34,435 nt of DNA from Leptolyngbyaceae cyanobacterium M33_DOE_097 (GTDB lineage: Bacteria > Cyanobacteriota > Cyanobacteriia > Leptolyngbyales > Leptolyngbyaceae). Of the stretch, positions 7,368 to 16,212 are shown in pieces. Every line of letters starts with the position of its first letter. The first letter of the stretch is position 1. The notes below the pieces were generated by a model, which had not been told where the DNA came from, searched no databases, and saw nothing but the letters and a program-made list of their open reading frames with translations. The stretch lies in contig DVDV01000146.1 in the NCBI GenBank assembly GCA_015296075.1, positions 1 through 34,435 of the forward strand, given 5' to 3'. The position numbers were made by a program, and so were the translations under genes.

Positions 7368-8162
7368 ATGCCGCCTCAGCCCCTTTCTCACGCGATCTCC
7401 GCCTCCAGCTTTAGGGATATTCGCCTGATTGCGACCGATATGGATGGCACCCTGACTATTACTGAAAAATTTACAGCGCAACTCCTGCAAACATTCAATG
7501 ACCTATCAGATGCAGGCATCGCTGTTCTCATCGTAACCGGACGCTCAGCGGGTTGGGTGAGTGGGTTAGTCCAGTATTTGCCAATTTGGGGGGCGATCGC
7601 CGAAAACGGAGGCACACTACATCGCGCCTTTACCGCCCAGACGTTTTTACCCGAAATTCCAGACATTGAGCCGCATCGGCAGCAACTCGCGCGGATGTTT
7701 CAAAAGCTGCGGATGCAGTTTCCTAGTCTACACCCCTCCTTTGACAACAGCTTTCGCCTCACCGATTGGACGTTTGATATTGCCGATCTGTCCTTAACAG
7801 AGTTATGCCAAATGCAAACCCTCTGCGCCGCAGCCGGATGGGGCTTTACCTACAGCACTGTGCAGTGCCACATTAAACTGCCCTGGCAAGAGAAAGCGAT
7901 CGCCCTGCAAGCGGTTGTAGAAAGCTATTTCAATGATTTATCTCCCAAACAGATTGTCACGATTGGCGATAGTCCTAACGATGAGAGTCTCTTTGACCAC
8001 ACCCGCTTTCCCCTATCGGTCGGAGTCGCCAACTTGCACCGCTACTGCGATCGCCTGACCCACCAACCCACCTACATCACTGAAGCCTCAGAAGGACTCG
8101 GCTTTATCGAACTCGCCCAACTGATCCTCAACCAACGCCCAACTCCTGACTCACAGTTATAG
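7368..8162 (+). CDS. HAD-superfamily phosphatase, Cof/sucrose-phosphatase type (subclass IIB)
   Basis: This is a 264-residue protein when started at the ATG at 7368. The open frame extends to 7257, but that would overlap the divergent gene starting at 7325. All four HAD motifs are present: DMDGTL (nucleophile Asp24, acid/base Asp26), VTGRS with the motif II Thr, Lys in LPWQEKAIAL, and GDSPNDESLF with the metal-binding Asp pair. The large insert between motifs II and III is the C2B-type cap of Cof-like, sucrose-phosphate and mannosyl-3-phosphoglycerate phosphatases. The substrate is probably a sugar phosphate but cannot be fixed. The 42 bp to the divergent gene must carry both promoters. The 235 bp downstream is pyrimidine-rich and holds no gene. 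Confidence 0.85.
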   Translation: MPPQPLSHAISASSFRDIRLIATDMDGTLTITEKFTAQLLQTFNDLSDAGIAVLIVTGRSAGWVSGLVQYLPIWGAIAENGGTLHRAFTAQTFLPEIPDIEPHRQQLARMFQKLRMQFPSLHPSFDNSFRLTDWTFDIADLSLTELCQMQTLCAAAGWGFTYSTVQCHIKLPWQEKAIALQAVVESYFNDLSPKQIVTIGDSPNDESLFDHTRFPLSVGVANLHRYCDRLTHQPTYITEASEGLGFIELAQLILNQRPTPDSQL

Positions 8163-8397
8163 CTATGGTCATCTTAGTTAGGACAGAGGACAGAGGCTTC
8201 GATTAAACATCAGCCGAACGGTAGAACCCCTTTAGCTTAAGCGGTCAGACCGAAAGCCCACACTCCCCACTCCTACACCCCCACCCCCTCACTAATGTCC
8301 CAATCCCCCAACGACAGCCATAACACGCACCCGTCTCCCTCCGCCCCCTGGAATCACGGTATGATAAACGACTTGGCAACTTCTTTCAGCACGTTTT

Positions 8398-9483
8398 ATG
8401 GCGCAGCAGTACACAATTACCCTTCTTCCTGGCGATGGCATTGGCCCTGAGATCATGGCGGTTGCCCGCCGAGTTTTAGAGGTCGTGGGGCAAAAGTTTG
8501 ACCTCGGTTTTACGTTTCAAGAGGCTTTGGTCGGGGGAGCCGCGATCGACCAAAAAGGCGAACCTCTGCCTGCTGAAACCCTGGAAACCTGTAAAAACAG
8601 TGATGCCGTGTTGCTGGCGGCGATCGGAGGGCCGCAATACGACACCTTGCCACGCCATTTGCGCCCTGAAACGGGTTTGTTAGCTCTGCGGGCTGGCCTT
8701 GGTCTGTTTGCTAACTTACGCCCGGCTAAAATCCTGCCCCAGTTACTCGATGCTTCGTCACTCAAGCGTGAGGTGGTCGAAGGGGTCGATATTATGGTTG
8801 TGCGAGAACTCACTGGGGGCATCTATTTCGGACAGCCCAGAGGTGTTTTTGAAACAGAGACGGGTGAAAAGCGTGGTGTGAACACAATGGCTTACACCGT
8901 TTCCGAGATCGATCGCATTGGCCGTGTCGCCTTTGAAACCGCCCAAAAGCGTAGCAAACGCCTATGTTCCGTTGACAAAGCAAATGTGTTAGAGGTGTCT
9001 CAACTGTGGCGCGATCGCATCACAGCCCTGGCGGTTGAGTACCCCGACGTTGAGTTAACCCACATGTATGTGGATAACGCCGCCATGCAGTTACTCCGCT
9101 GGCCCAAGCAATTTGACACGATTGTGACAGGCAACCTGTTTGGCGACATTCTTTCAGATGCAGCCGCCATGCTTACAGGCAGTATTGGGATGCTGCCCTC
9201 AGCTAGTCTTGGCTCTGCTGCCCCTGGCTTGTACGAACCTGTACATGGCTCTGCCCCCGACATCGCCGGACAAGATAAAGCAAATCCGTTAGCGCAGGTG
9301 CTTAGTGCCGCAATGATGCTACGCTATGGGCTATCTCAACCCACTGCTGCCGACTGCATTGAGCAAGCTGTTTTACAAGTTCTTGATCGCAATTTCCGAA
9401 CTGCGGATATTATGTCTGACAATATGACACTCCTCGGCTGCCACGCCATGGGAGACGCTATCGTAGATGCGATACGAAATTAG
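8398..9483 (+). CDS. leuB: 3-isopropylmalate dehydrogenase
   Basis: LeuB oxidatively decarboxylates 3-isopropylmalate to 2-ketoisocaproate with NAD, the third step of leucine synthesis. The 361-residue length is typical. It starts [11 protein letters not shown], the phosphate-binding N-terminus. It has GGP near 78, the substrate-binding segment [15 protein letters not shown] with the Arg residues that hold the malate moiety, [10 protein letters not shown], the catalytic Tyr in NTMAYT, Lys in VDKANVLE, and the metal-binding Asp in [35 protein letters not shown] is the NAD loop that distinguishes LeuB from isocitrate dehydrogenase. TATGAT at 8360-8365 may be the -10 element. The gene appears to stand alone, which is common in cyanobacteria. 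Confidence 0.97.
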   Translation: MAQQYTITLLPGDGIGPEIMAVARRVLEVVGQKFDLGFTFQEALVGGAAIDQKGEPLPAETLETCKNSDAVLLAAIGGPQYDTLPRHLRPETGLLALRAGLGLFANLRPAKILPQLLDASSLKREVVEGVDIMVVRELTGGIYFGQPRGVFETETGEKRGVNTMAYTVSEIDRIGRVAFETAQKRSKRLCSVDKANVLEVSQLWRDRITALAVEYPDVELTHMYVDNAAMQLLRWPKQFDTIVTGNLFGDILSDAAAMLTGSIGMLPSASLGSAAPGLYEPVHGSAPDIAGQDKANPLAQVLSAAMMLRYGLSQPTAADCIEQAVLQVLDRNFRTADIMSDNMTLLGCHAMGDAIVDAIRN

Positions 9484-9566
9484 CAGGGTAACTGACTGTA
9501 AAGCTGCCCTTGCGACTTCCGTACAAATGTACTAAATTCAAGCAAAGCATTAGGGGTAGATTAACA

Positions 9567-9848
9567 GTGGCATACGCAACACAAACCCAGATGAACCGAT
9601 CTGCTGCACCAGCAAATCACATGGATGATCCCGACTTCACTACGCTGCTCGACCCAGCGTTGGTGCGCTCAGCCCGGCAGATCTATGTGACTTATTACGA
9701 AGCCCATCCCAACTTAGTCCAACGCCCCATTGGTGTGGCAATTAATCGCTTTACCCATCGCGGCAAGCTGATTTTTAACGTCAAGCCAATTTTGTTACCG
9801 CAAGAATGCTTTGTACCGTTCAGTCAAATTGAGTCTGATATCTATTAG
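9567..9848 (+). CDS. Small conserved protein of unknown function
   Basis: This is a 93-residue protein if started at the GTG at 9567, which has AGGGG about ten bases upstream. The ATG at 9591 (MNRSAAP) is the alternative, and the open frame extends back to 9510. The C-terminal two thirds look well structured, with DPALVRSARQIYVTYYEAHP, then GVAINRFTHRGKLIFNVKP and a QECFVPFSQIESD tail, suggesting a compact helix-plus-strand domain. It has no signal peptide or membrane segment. I do not recognise the family. It follows leuB by about 80 bp on the same strand and may be read from the leuB promoter. Confidence 0.62.
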   Translation: MAYATQTQMNRSAAPANHMDDPDFTTLLDPALVRSARQIYVTYYEAHPNLVQRPIGVAINRFTHRGKLIFNVKPILLPQECFVPFSQIESDIY

Positions 9849-10486
9849 GTAAGCCGCTGGTGCTTCCTCGCGCCCCGTTGCTGATTGTCAAACCCGCAAT
9901 TAGCGTTTGCTTTGCCATAGGTACATATCTGTTGAATGGCTTCTACAAAGATGAGCGATCGCCAGGTGCTAAAACCCGCGATCGCTTTTGCCTTTTTAGA
10001 CGGTTTTTGCTCGTTCAGGTTCCCCCTCGTTTTGCATTCAATCCACCTACTCTGCGCCTCATTTCCCAGTAGATATACAGAGACAAACCCCTCACATTAC
10101 CGATTCAGTTTGCTTTGCTCCCCGGATTTAAACCCCAGAAGACACTCAACTTAGGTGACTGGCAGATTTTCCCCGACCTAACACAAATTTGGACTTTAGA
10201 TTAAATGCCATTTCCCACTATGTGTAAGGGCGAACGGCCGTTCGCCCCTTCTAAATGTGGTGTGTTTTCTGAAATAGTCCAAACTCCAGACAAATAAAGG
10301 TCGCTCAAAAAGTAACGGTAAATTTCTTAACGAAATGTTTGTGAATCTGGAATTGCCCCAGGGAACTCTGAAAGTAGACCATATCAGCTAATTTTTGCTG
10401 AGACAAAATCCGCTTCAGTGTGTATCTGACTTCTTTTAACCGTTTAGGTGGGAATCCCTGCTGTCTACCAAAAGAGGGCCTTTAAT
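9849..10486. other. Long gene-free region upstream of the M48 protease gene
   Basis: About 640 bp carry no convincing gene. Reading frames at 9860-10072 and 9936-10154 have no ribosome-binding site and look like chance. The palindromic element at 10188-10283 is described separately. The last 100 bp presumably hold the promoter of the protease gene, whose ATG at 10487 is preceded by AAAGAGGG. Confidence 0.5.
10188..10283. repeat. Palindromic dispersed repeat within an imperfect inverted repeat
   Basis: The 20-base perfect palindrome GGGCGAACGGCCGTTCGCCC lies at 10228-10247, extended to AAGGG...CCCTT on the flanks. Around it, TTTGGACTTTAGA (10188-10200) is an imperfect inverted match to TCTGAAATAGTCCAAA (10268-10283). 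The inner palindrome is, from memory, a very common intergenic word in cyanobacteria. The nested symmetry suggests a small non-coding element, possibly MITE-like, but there is no visible target-site duplication. Confidence 0.6.
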
Positions 10487-12922
10487 ATGACCGCTTCAGG
10501 AAATTTGCTTCAGCAAGGGGTGGCGGCAATTCAGCAAAAGCGTTACCCAGAGGCGATCGGAGCATTACAACGATTTTGTCGGGGGGAAGCACCCCCAGAA
10601 TCGAAAGAGTTTTATCAGGCGCAGATGTGGCTCGTGCGAGCCTATCAGGAAAACGGCCAATTGAAGGATGCGATCGCCCTGTGTGAGCGAATGATGCAAT
10701 CCCCGGTGCCGCAAGTACGTGCCTGGGCCGAAAAAATTCTCCCCACATTGGGAGGAACGGCTCAACCCGATGCCGTCACTTCTCAAGCTGCTGCGCCCGT
10801 TGCTTCCCAAAAACAACTGCCACCAGAAGAATCGGCGGCACTATTGATGCAGGGCAACCAGGCGTTGAAGATGCAGCGGTTTGGGGAAGCGGTTACCGCC
10901 TTGGAAAGCTACTGTGCAGGCACCGACCCCAATGCCAAAGACTATGCTCAGGCGCAAATGTGGTTGGTTAAGGCGTATAACGGCAACGAGCAAAAAGACG
11001 CCGCGATCGCCCTTTGTCAGCAGTTGTTAAACCATGACAAAGAATACGTTCGGATCTGGGCCAAAGAGTTTCTCAACAAAATCGCCCCTGAAATTGTGGC
11101 GCAAGCTGCCACCGCTGAAGCGGCTGAAGTCGAAGCTACTACTAGCGATGCCCCCAGCCCAGCTAGCGGAAAAGCTACCAAAGGCAAAGCTCCTGTCAAA
11201 GCAGGCAAGTCGATTCCCAAAGCAGGGCGATCGCCGCGTAAAGGCGTCAAACTGACGATGAAAGGGGTCGCATCCAGTCTATCTCTCGCTTCTGGAGTCA
11301 CCATCTCGCTGTTGTTTGGCATGGTGCTGGTGTTGTCGCTGGCGCTGATGTTGATTGTTGAGAATGACAATCCAACCATTGGTTTGGCGATCGCGGTTGG
11401 CATTACCATCGCCTTTAATCTAGCCACCTTCTTTATTGCCCCCTTCATTATGGATTTGGTGCAGGGTTGGCTCTACGGCACCCGCTGGATCGATATTGCC
11501 GAAATTAATCGCCATAGCCCTGAAACCGCGCGCATTATTCAAGAAGTCTGTAGCCAGAAAAAGATTTCGCAACCACGTCTAGGTTTGATTGAAGACAACA
11601 ACCCAACAGCGTTTACTTATGGCTCTCTCCCCAATAGCGCCCGCTTAGTGGTCAGTCGCGGTCTGCTGAAATATTTGGATGACGACGAAATTGCCACGGT
11701 TTACGCCCACGAATTAGGGCACATCGTGCATTGGGATTTTGCGGTGATGACCCTGGCCGCAACCCTTGTGCAAGTCACCTATCTGCTTTATATCTGGATC
11801 CGTGAACTCGCTAGCGCGATCGACAACGATAACTTTAAGAATGGTGCCCGCACCGCTGCAATCACCGCCTACATTTTCTACATTGTGGGTGAGTACCTGT
11901 TGCTCTATCTCTCTCGCACGCGCGAATACTACGCCGATCATTTCGCCGCAGAAGTAACAGGTAACCCTAATGGCTTGTCGCGATCGCTCGTCAAAATCGC
12001 CTACGGCATCATGGAAGAAGGCAAGCGTAATACTGAACCCAGCAAAGTTTTACAAGGGACTCGTGCCCTCGGCATTGCAGACCCGCGATCGGCCACGTTA
12101 ACGGGTACGGCTTACCGGGTTGCAGCTGAGCCTCAAAAGGTTGGTCGTGTGTTTCTCTGGGATATGTTTAACCCCTGGGCCTGGTGGATGGAGCTAAACT
12201 CAACCCATCCCCTCACAGGAAAACGTGTGCGTGCCCTCAGTACCTACGCTGAGCAACTGGGTATTGATGCCGAGTTTGATATGGCGAACGTGATTCGCGA
12301 AGGCAAAAAGCTCAACAAGAAAAAGCTCTATAGCAACTTCACGCTGGATGTCTTTCTCCTCTGGGCTGACTGGATTTGCTTGGGGATTGGCTTATTAGTC
12401 GGCTTTAGCTTAGTTGCTGTTGGGATTAACCCTGTGCAGGCGATCGCCGCTGGTCTGTTGGGCTTAGGGATTGGCACCTTACTCAAAATGGTGTTTATGT
12501 ATCCTGACTTTAACCGTGCCCCTGCAACGGATGTGTTGTCGCTCATGTCTGATCCCTATGCCAGCCCGTTACGGGGTCGTCCAGTAAAGCTGGATGGCGA
12601 AGTGATTGGGCGCGGTGATGCCGGATATCTGGCAGGTTCTGACCTCAAGATGCAAGACAACACAGGCATGATTTATCTGCGTTACGCTTCTCGGTTCGGG
12701 CCACTGGGCAATTTCCTGTTTGGCTGGAGTCAGGCAGGCAGCTTCGTCAACCAAGAAGTATCGGTTGTGGGCTGGTTTCGCCGGGGGGTGATGCCCTGGG
12801 TTGACCTGGTCAAACTCGATTGCCCTGACAAGTGGAATATTACCAGCCATCCCCGTTTTTGGCTGCTGGTGAAGGGTTTGCTCTGCATTGTCGCGGCGAT
12901 CGCCCTGCCTTTCTTTTTCTAA
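10487..12922 (+). CDS. TPR-containing M48 (HtpX-type) membrane metalloprotease
   Basis: This is an 811-residue protein from the ATG at 10487, with AAAGAGGG six bases upstream; the GTG at 10448 is less likely. Residues about 5-80 and 120-195 are two similar TPR-like units (AIQQKRYPEAIGAL and ALKMQRFGEAVTAL, then MWLV-x-AY and IALC). A Lys/Ala-rich linker (about 215-260) leads to two membrane helices (about 265-287 and 295-317). The M48 core has AHELGHIVHW with zinc ligands His408 and His412, and the third ligand Glu480 in TREYYADHFAAE. Two more membrane segments follow the HELGH motif, another pair lies near 618-670 and one is at the C-terminus. A soluble domain at about 680-780 (VIGRGDAGYLAGSDLKMQD) is beta-rich and possibly OB-like. 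Family members degrade damaged membrane proteins. The TPRs and C-terminal domain make it about 2.8 times the length of HtpX. Confidence 0.92.
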   Translation: MTASGNLLQQGVAAIQQKRYPEAIGALQRFCRGEAPPESKEFYQAQMWLVRAYQENGQLKDAIALCERMMQSPVPQVRAWAEKILPTLGGTAQPDAVTSQAAAPVASQKQLPPEESAALLMQGNQALKMQRFGEAVTALESYCAGTDPNAKDYAQAQMWLVKAYNGNEQKDAAIALCQQLLNHDKEYVRIWAKEFLNKIAPEIVAQAATAEAAEVEATTSDAPSPASGKATKGKAPVKAGKSIPKAGRSPRKGVKLTMKGVASSLSLASGVTISLLFGMVLVLSLALMLIVENDNPTIGLAIAVGITIAFNLATFFIAPFIMDLVQGWLYGTRWIDIAEINRHSPETARIIQEVCSQKKISQPRLGLIEDNNPTAFTYGSLPNSARLVVSRGLLKYLDDDEIATVYAHELGHIVHWDFAVMTLAATLVQVTYLLYIWIRELASAIDNDNFKNGARTAAITAYIFYIVGEYLLLYLSRTREYYADHFAAEVTGNPNGLSRSLVKIAYGIMEEGKRNTEPSKVLQGTRALGIADPRSATLTGTAYRVAAEPQKVGRVFLWDMFNPWAWWMELNSTHPLTGKRVRALSTYAEQLGIDAEFDMANVIREGKKLNKKKLYSNFTLDVFLLWADWICLGIGLLVGFSLVAVGINPVQAIAAGLLGLGIGTLLKMVFMYPDFNRAPATDVLSLMSDPYASPLRGRPVKLDGEVIGRGDAGYLAGSDLKMQDNTGMIYLRYASRFGPLGNFLFGWSQAGSFVNQEVSVVGWFRRGVMPWVDLVKLDCPDKWNITSHPRFWLLVKGLLCIVAAIALPFFF

Positions 12923-13310
12923 TCGCCTCTCACCGTCCTCACTGCCTTAAGGAACGAGAATTAAATAACTTCGACAATTCCTTGCACGGGCGTTAGCGCA
13001 GCATGCCTTCAGGCTATACAGTCTTTCGCCCTTTTGGACGGTAAAATGTTCGATCTTATTTAAGCCATGATCCTTGGGATCGCGAATTGCATCAATCCGA
13101 AAACTGCATGGGCGGGTTTAGCAGACCCATCTGCACCCAGCAGCCAAATAATTCTTCTAGTGGGTCAAACTTTGGATCCATTATCTGAAGGCTACTGCAA
13201 TTTCCGATTTACTGAGAAAAAGGTTTCTAATCTTTCGGGGTGCCCCGGTTGGGAACCTTCTTCTCTGTGTGTCAGAATGAAGGTCATTTGGTACGCGAGT
13301 TTTAGCATTT
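12923..13310. other. Intergenic region
   Basis: About 390 bp contain no supported gene. A frame at 13067-13318 overlaps the next gene, has unusual composition and lacks a ribosome-binding site. I see no terminator with a clear U-tract after the protease gene. Confidence 0.45.
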
Positions 13311-14849
13311 GTGATTGAGGTAGAAGTTCACCAACGACTCCGCGCCTTTTTGCGTGAGCAGGGCAAGCCTTACTGGTCGCACCACTTAACAATGGCGCGA
13401 TTGGTGGCGCGTGCTTTGCGGTTAGGGCGTAGCGCCTTACTCCAGACCGATGCTCTATCGCGTTACCAGGGGCGGTATCGGCTCAGCTACCTGGTGCCAG
13501 TGCTGTTATGGCAAGAACCCGTAATTTTGGTTGTGCCAGAAGATGTGCAGCAACGCCTGCTGATGGTCGAAATTCCTCAGTTGCGGCAATGGGTTGAGAC
13601 AAGCAAGCCCATCTATACGGGCGATCGCGTGCCTGCCGAAGATTTTAATGGTCTGCTGTTGACCACGCCCGAAAGTTGGTTGCGCGATCGCCTCCATCAA
13701 GAAGGTCGCTTTCCGCCTGGTATTCCAACCATTTTGGATGGCGTTGACGACTTGGAGCAGTGGGTGCAGTCTGTCCTCACGGTGAACCTCCAGCCTTCTG
13801 ACTGGGAAGACCTGATGCTAGCCTGTCCGGCGCACGGAGATGCGATTCGTGATGCACGCGTACAGCTCACCAAAACAATTTTTCAGCGTCCGGTGAACCC
13901 CTACGACTGCTGCCTGCTAGAACCCTACGAGCAGCGGATTCTAGAATGTTTGTTTGAGTTTTTAGGAGCTACAGCGCCCCTGCCTCTGCTGCCACCGCGC
14001 TGGCAACAGTTTCAAAAGGCGTATACGCAGCCAGGGCAGATGCTCTGGGCTGACATTTCACGTCAATTGGGGCAATTTAGCCTCAACAGTAGCCCAATTG
14101 AAGTCTCCTCTGTCTTACGCGAGGTGTGGGAGCAGCAGCCTGTGATTTTAGTGGGGGGCGCCCTCGACCTCGATGCCGAAGCAGCCGTGTATCGTCAACG
14201 GTTAGGACTGGATGATGTCACCTCGGTCAAATTCACCCCCGATCGCTCCGATGAGCTGATCCACCTTTACCTGCCTGAGCGCATTCCAATGCCTAACACC
14301 GAGTGGTTTCAGTCAGCGCTGATGCAAGAAATGCACACCCTGCTGCGTTTAAGTGCAGGCGGTCAGGGTTTGACTGTGCTAATTGTGGGTGACACTCCGC
14401 TCAAAGCGCAGGTTGGCTCACTCCTCGCTGCCGAATTTGGCTCACGGGTGCAGGTTGAGCGTACCTGTCTGGATGAGAATGGCGTTTTGGTCACAGGGTG
14501 GGAGTTTTGGCAGACCTATCAAAAAGTTTTGCCGATTCCTCAGACGATCGCGATCGCGACGCTCCCCATTCCTTCGCTCGAAGACCCTTTAATTGCAGGC
14601 AAAGTGGCTTACTACAAACAGCACCGGCTCGATTGGTTCCGGTTGTTCCTCTTCCCTGAAGCGTTGAATAAATTACAACGGGCGATCGCGCCTGTGCGTG
14701 AGCGTCAAGGAGTTGTTGCGCTGTTTGACAGCCGAGTAGTTCATCGTAGCTATGGTCAGCAAGTCTTAACTGCTCTCAATCCCTTTGCGCGAGTTAGTTA
14801 TTTAGAGGCTGGGTTGTTTAATCAAACTGACTGTTCTTTCTTTGAGTAA
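13311..14849 (+). CDS. DinG-like helicase relative lacking ATPase motifs
   Basis: This is a 512-residue protein. The GTG at 13311 is the first possible start after an in-frame stop at 13278. The overall plan follows DinG/XPD-family superfamily 2 helicases. SALLQTDALSRYQGRYRLSYLVP (41-63) takes the place of motif I. GLLLTTPESWL (114-124) and ILDGVDDLEQW (141-151) match the region before and at motif II. PVILVGGALDLD (near 275) starts the second RecA-like domain. LQRAIAPVRERQGVVALFDSRVVHRSYG near the C-terminus matches motif VI. However, Gly-Lys-Thr/Ser is missing from motif I, DEAH is replaced by DGVD (143-146), and no Fe-S cysteine cluster is visible. ATP hydrolysis is therefore unlikely. I recall cyanobacterial proteins of this type annotated as helicases. 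A non-catalytic nucleic-acid or partner-binding role is inferred. Confidence 0.8.
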   Translation: MIEVEVHQRLRAFLREQGKPYWSHHLTMARLVARALRLGRSALLQTDALSRYQGRYRLSYLVPVLLWQEPVILVVPEDVQQRLLMVEIPQLRQWVETSKPIYTGDRVPAEDFNGLLLTTPESWLRDRLHQEGRFPPGIPTILDGVDDLEQWVQSVLTVNLQPSDWEDLMLACPAHGDAIRDARVQLTKTIFQRPVNPYDCCLLEPYEQRILECLFEFLGATAPLPLLPPRWQQFQKAYTQPGQMLWADISRQLGQFSLNSSPIEVSSVLREVWEQQPVILVGGALDLDAEAAVYRQRLGLDDVTSVKFTPDRSDELIHLYLPERIPMPNTEWFQSALMQEMHTLLRLSAGGQGLTVLIVGDTPLKAQVGSLLAAEFGSRVQVERTCLDENGVLVTGWEFWQTYQKVLPIPQTIAIATLPIPSLEDPLIAGKVAYYKQHRLDWFRLFLFPEALNKLQRAIAPVRERQGVVALFDSRVVHRSYGQQVLTALNPFARVSYLEAGLFNQTDCSFFE

Positions 14850-14919
14850 CAGTTTCGCGATTTTTTTTAGAGAGCGATTATGCTAGAGCAGCAATTACTG
14901 ATGCATAACGAGACTGCCT

Positions 14920-16200
14920 ATGCGATCGCTCCTCTGGTTCATTCCCTCCCTGTGTTTACTGAGCTTTGCAGCAGCAGCAGAGGCTGCAAATCCTGATCAT
15001 GTCAAGCGCTTACTCCGCACTAATCAGTGCGCCCGTTGTGATCTGAGTGAAGCTAATTTAAAGACTGCAAACTTGTTTGGGGCCAACCTCGTTGGGGCTA
15101 ACCTGCAAGGAGCCGATTTGAGCGGAGCCAATCTAGGTTCTGCAAACTTAACCGATGCCAACCTGAGTGGAGCCAATTTAACCCAGGCCTACCTGTTTGG
15201 GGCGGTTTTAGACAGCACCAATTTGAGTAATGCCAATCTTCAGTCGGCTTACCTGCGGGATGCAACGTTGGTAAACGTCAATATCTCAGGAGCCAATCTG
15301 ACAAAGGTGAACCTGAGTCGCACGAATCTAGGCAGCGTTCAGCTAGCGGGCGCAGATTTAAGCGGGGCAAATCTGAGTGACACCAGCTTTGTGGATGTGC
15401 GCATTTCTGGCGCGAGTCCCAATAATAATTTGCGCGATTTAGCCCCTGCCCTTTTTACCCAAAGTTTCTGTTTAACAGATACCCGCAGCAACTCGGGCAT
15501 GGATGAGTTTTTTAGGTCGTTAAAGTCATCAGGGATCACCTTACTGCGCGGCGATCTGACAGGCACCAATCTCAGCAACGCCAATCTTCAGAATGCGATG
15601 ATGGCGAACTTGTCACTTGACAACGCCGACCTGACAAACGCAAATATGAATGGCACGATCTTACGGTGCAGTAGCTTAAAGAATGCCAAGCTTGACGGAG
15701 CCGATCTCAAAGATGCAGTGCTAGAAGCGGCTGTGTTAGAAGGTGCCAGCACAACGGGCATTCAAAATGCCAGCCTTGAAAATGTTTCTCCAGGCGTGAC
15801 CGAGCAGCAAATGCGAGCTTACCAGGCTGAAGGGAGAACTTACGTTGGCTCAATGAGTCGGGCACAGCAGGCGTATTTTCTGGAAAGAGAGCGCTTTGCC
15901 AGCACCATCAAAGAACTTCAGATTGGCATTTCTGAAAATACTGAGCGTTACCAATACCGGATATTCAGTTACCCTCAGCGAAACCGCGCCGTAATGGTTG
16001 CTGGAATTCCTAAAAATAAGGGGTTCAAGACCTACATCGGGCTAATTAGCGTTGGCGGTGCAAGCCCTAACGAGCTGCGGACGTTCTCAACGATATGTGA
16101 AAGTGAAGTGGCAAAACCGCTGCTACCAAAACTACCGCCAATGCCTACGGGACGAGAGACGCAAGCAATGGTGTGCCCAGACGGGTTCAAAAAACTCTAG
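14920..16200 (+). CDS. Secreted pentapeptide-repeat protein with C-terminal PilA-like G/H domain
   Basis: This is a 426-residue protein. The start at 14920 gives a clean Sec signal peptide (MRSLLWFIPSLCLLSFAAAAEA, cleaved before ANPD). A CARC pair follows at about 37-40. Pentapeptide repeats of the A(D/N)Lxx type fill about 43-165, are broken by a non-repeat insert (about 165-210, including FTQSFCLTDTRSN), and resume to about 285. The C-terminal 130 residues (YVGSMSRAQQAYFLERERFASTI, then a beta region and a Cys pair, ICES...MVCPDG) match the type IV pilin-like G and H domain of cyanobacteria. The hydrophobic pilin helix and prepilin peptidase site are absent; the pentapeptide solenoid stands in their place. 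It is probably periplasmic or exported. The 3' end faces the next gene with 12 bp between stops. Confidence 0.86.
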   Translation: MRSLLWFIPSLCLLSFAAAAEAANPDHVKRLLRTNQCARCDLSEANLKTANLFGANLVGANLQGADLSGANLGSANLTDANLSGANLTQAYLFGAVLDSTNLSNANLQSAYLRDATLVNVNISGANLTKVNLSRTNLGSVQLAGADLSGANLSDTSFVDVRISGASPNNNLRDLAPALFTQSFCLTDTRSNSGMDEFFRSLKSSGITLLRGDLTGTNLSNANLQNAMMANLSLDNADLTNANMNGTILRCSSLKNAKLDGADLKDAVLEAAVLEGASTTGIQNASLENVSPGVTEQQMRAYQAEGRTYVGSMSRAQQAYFLERERFASTIKELQIGISENTERYQYRIFSYPQRNRAVMVAGIPKNKGFKTYIGLISVGGASPNELRTFSTICESEVAKPLLPKLPPMPTGRETQAMVCPDGFKKL

Positions 16201-16212
16201 GAAACTGCCGAA

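Noticed and set aside
13067-13318. 83-codon plus-strand frame before the DinG-like gene
   Set aside because: There is no ribosome-binding site, no recognisable domain, and it overlaps the next gene start.
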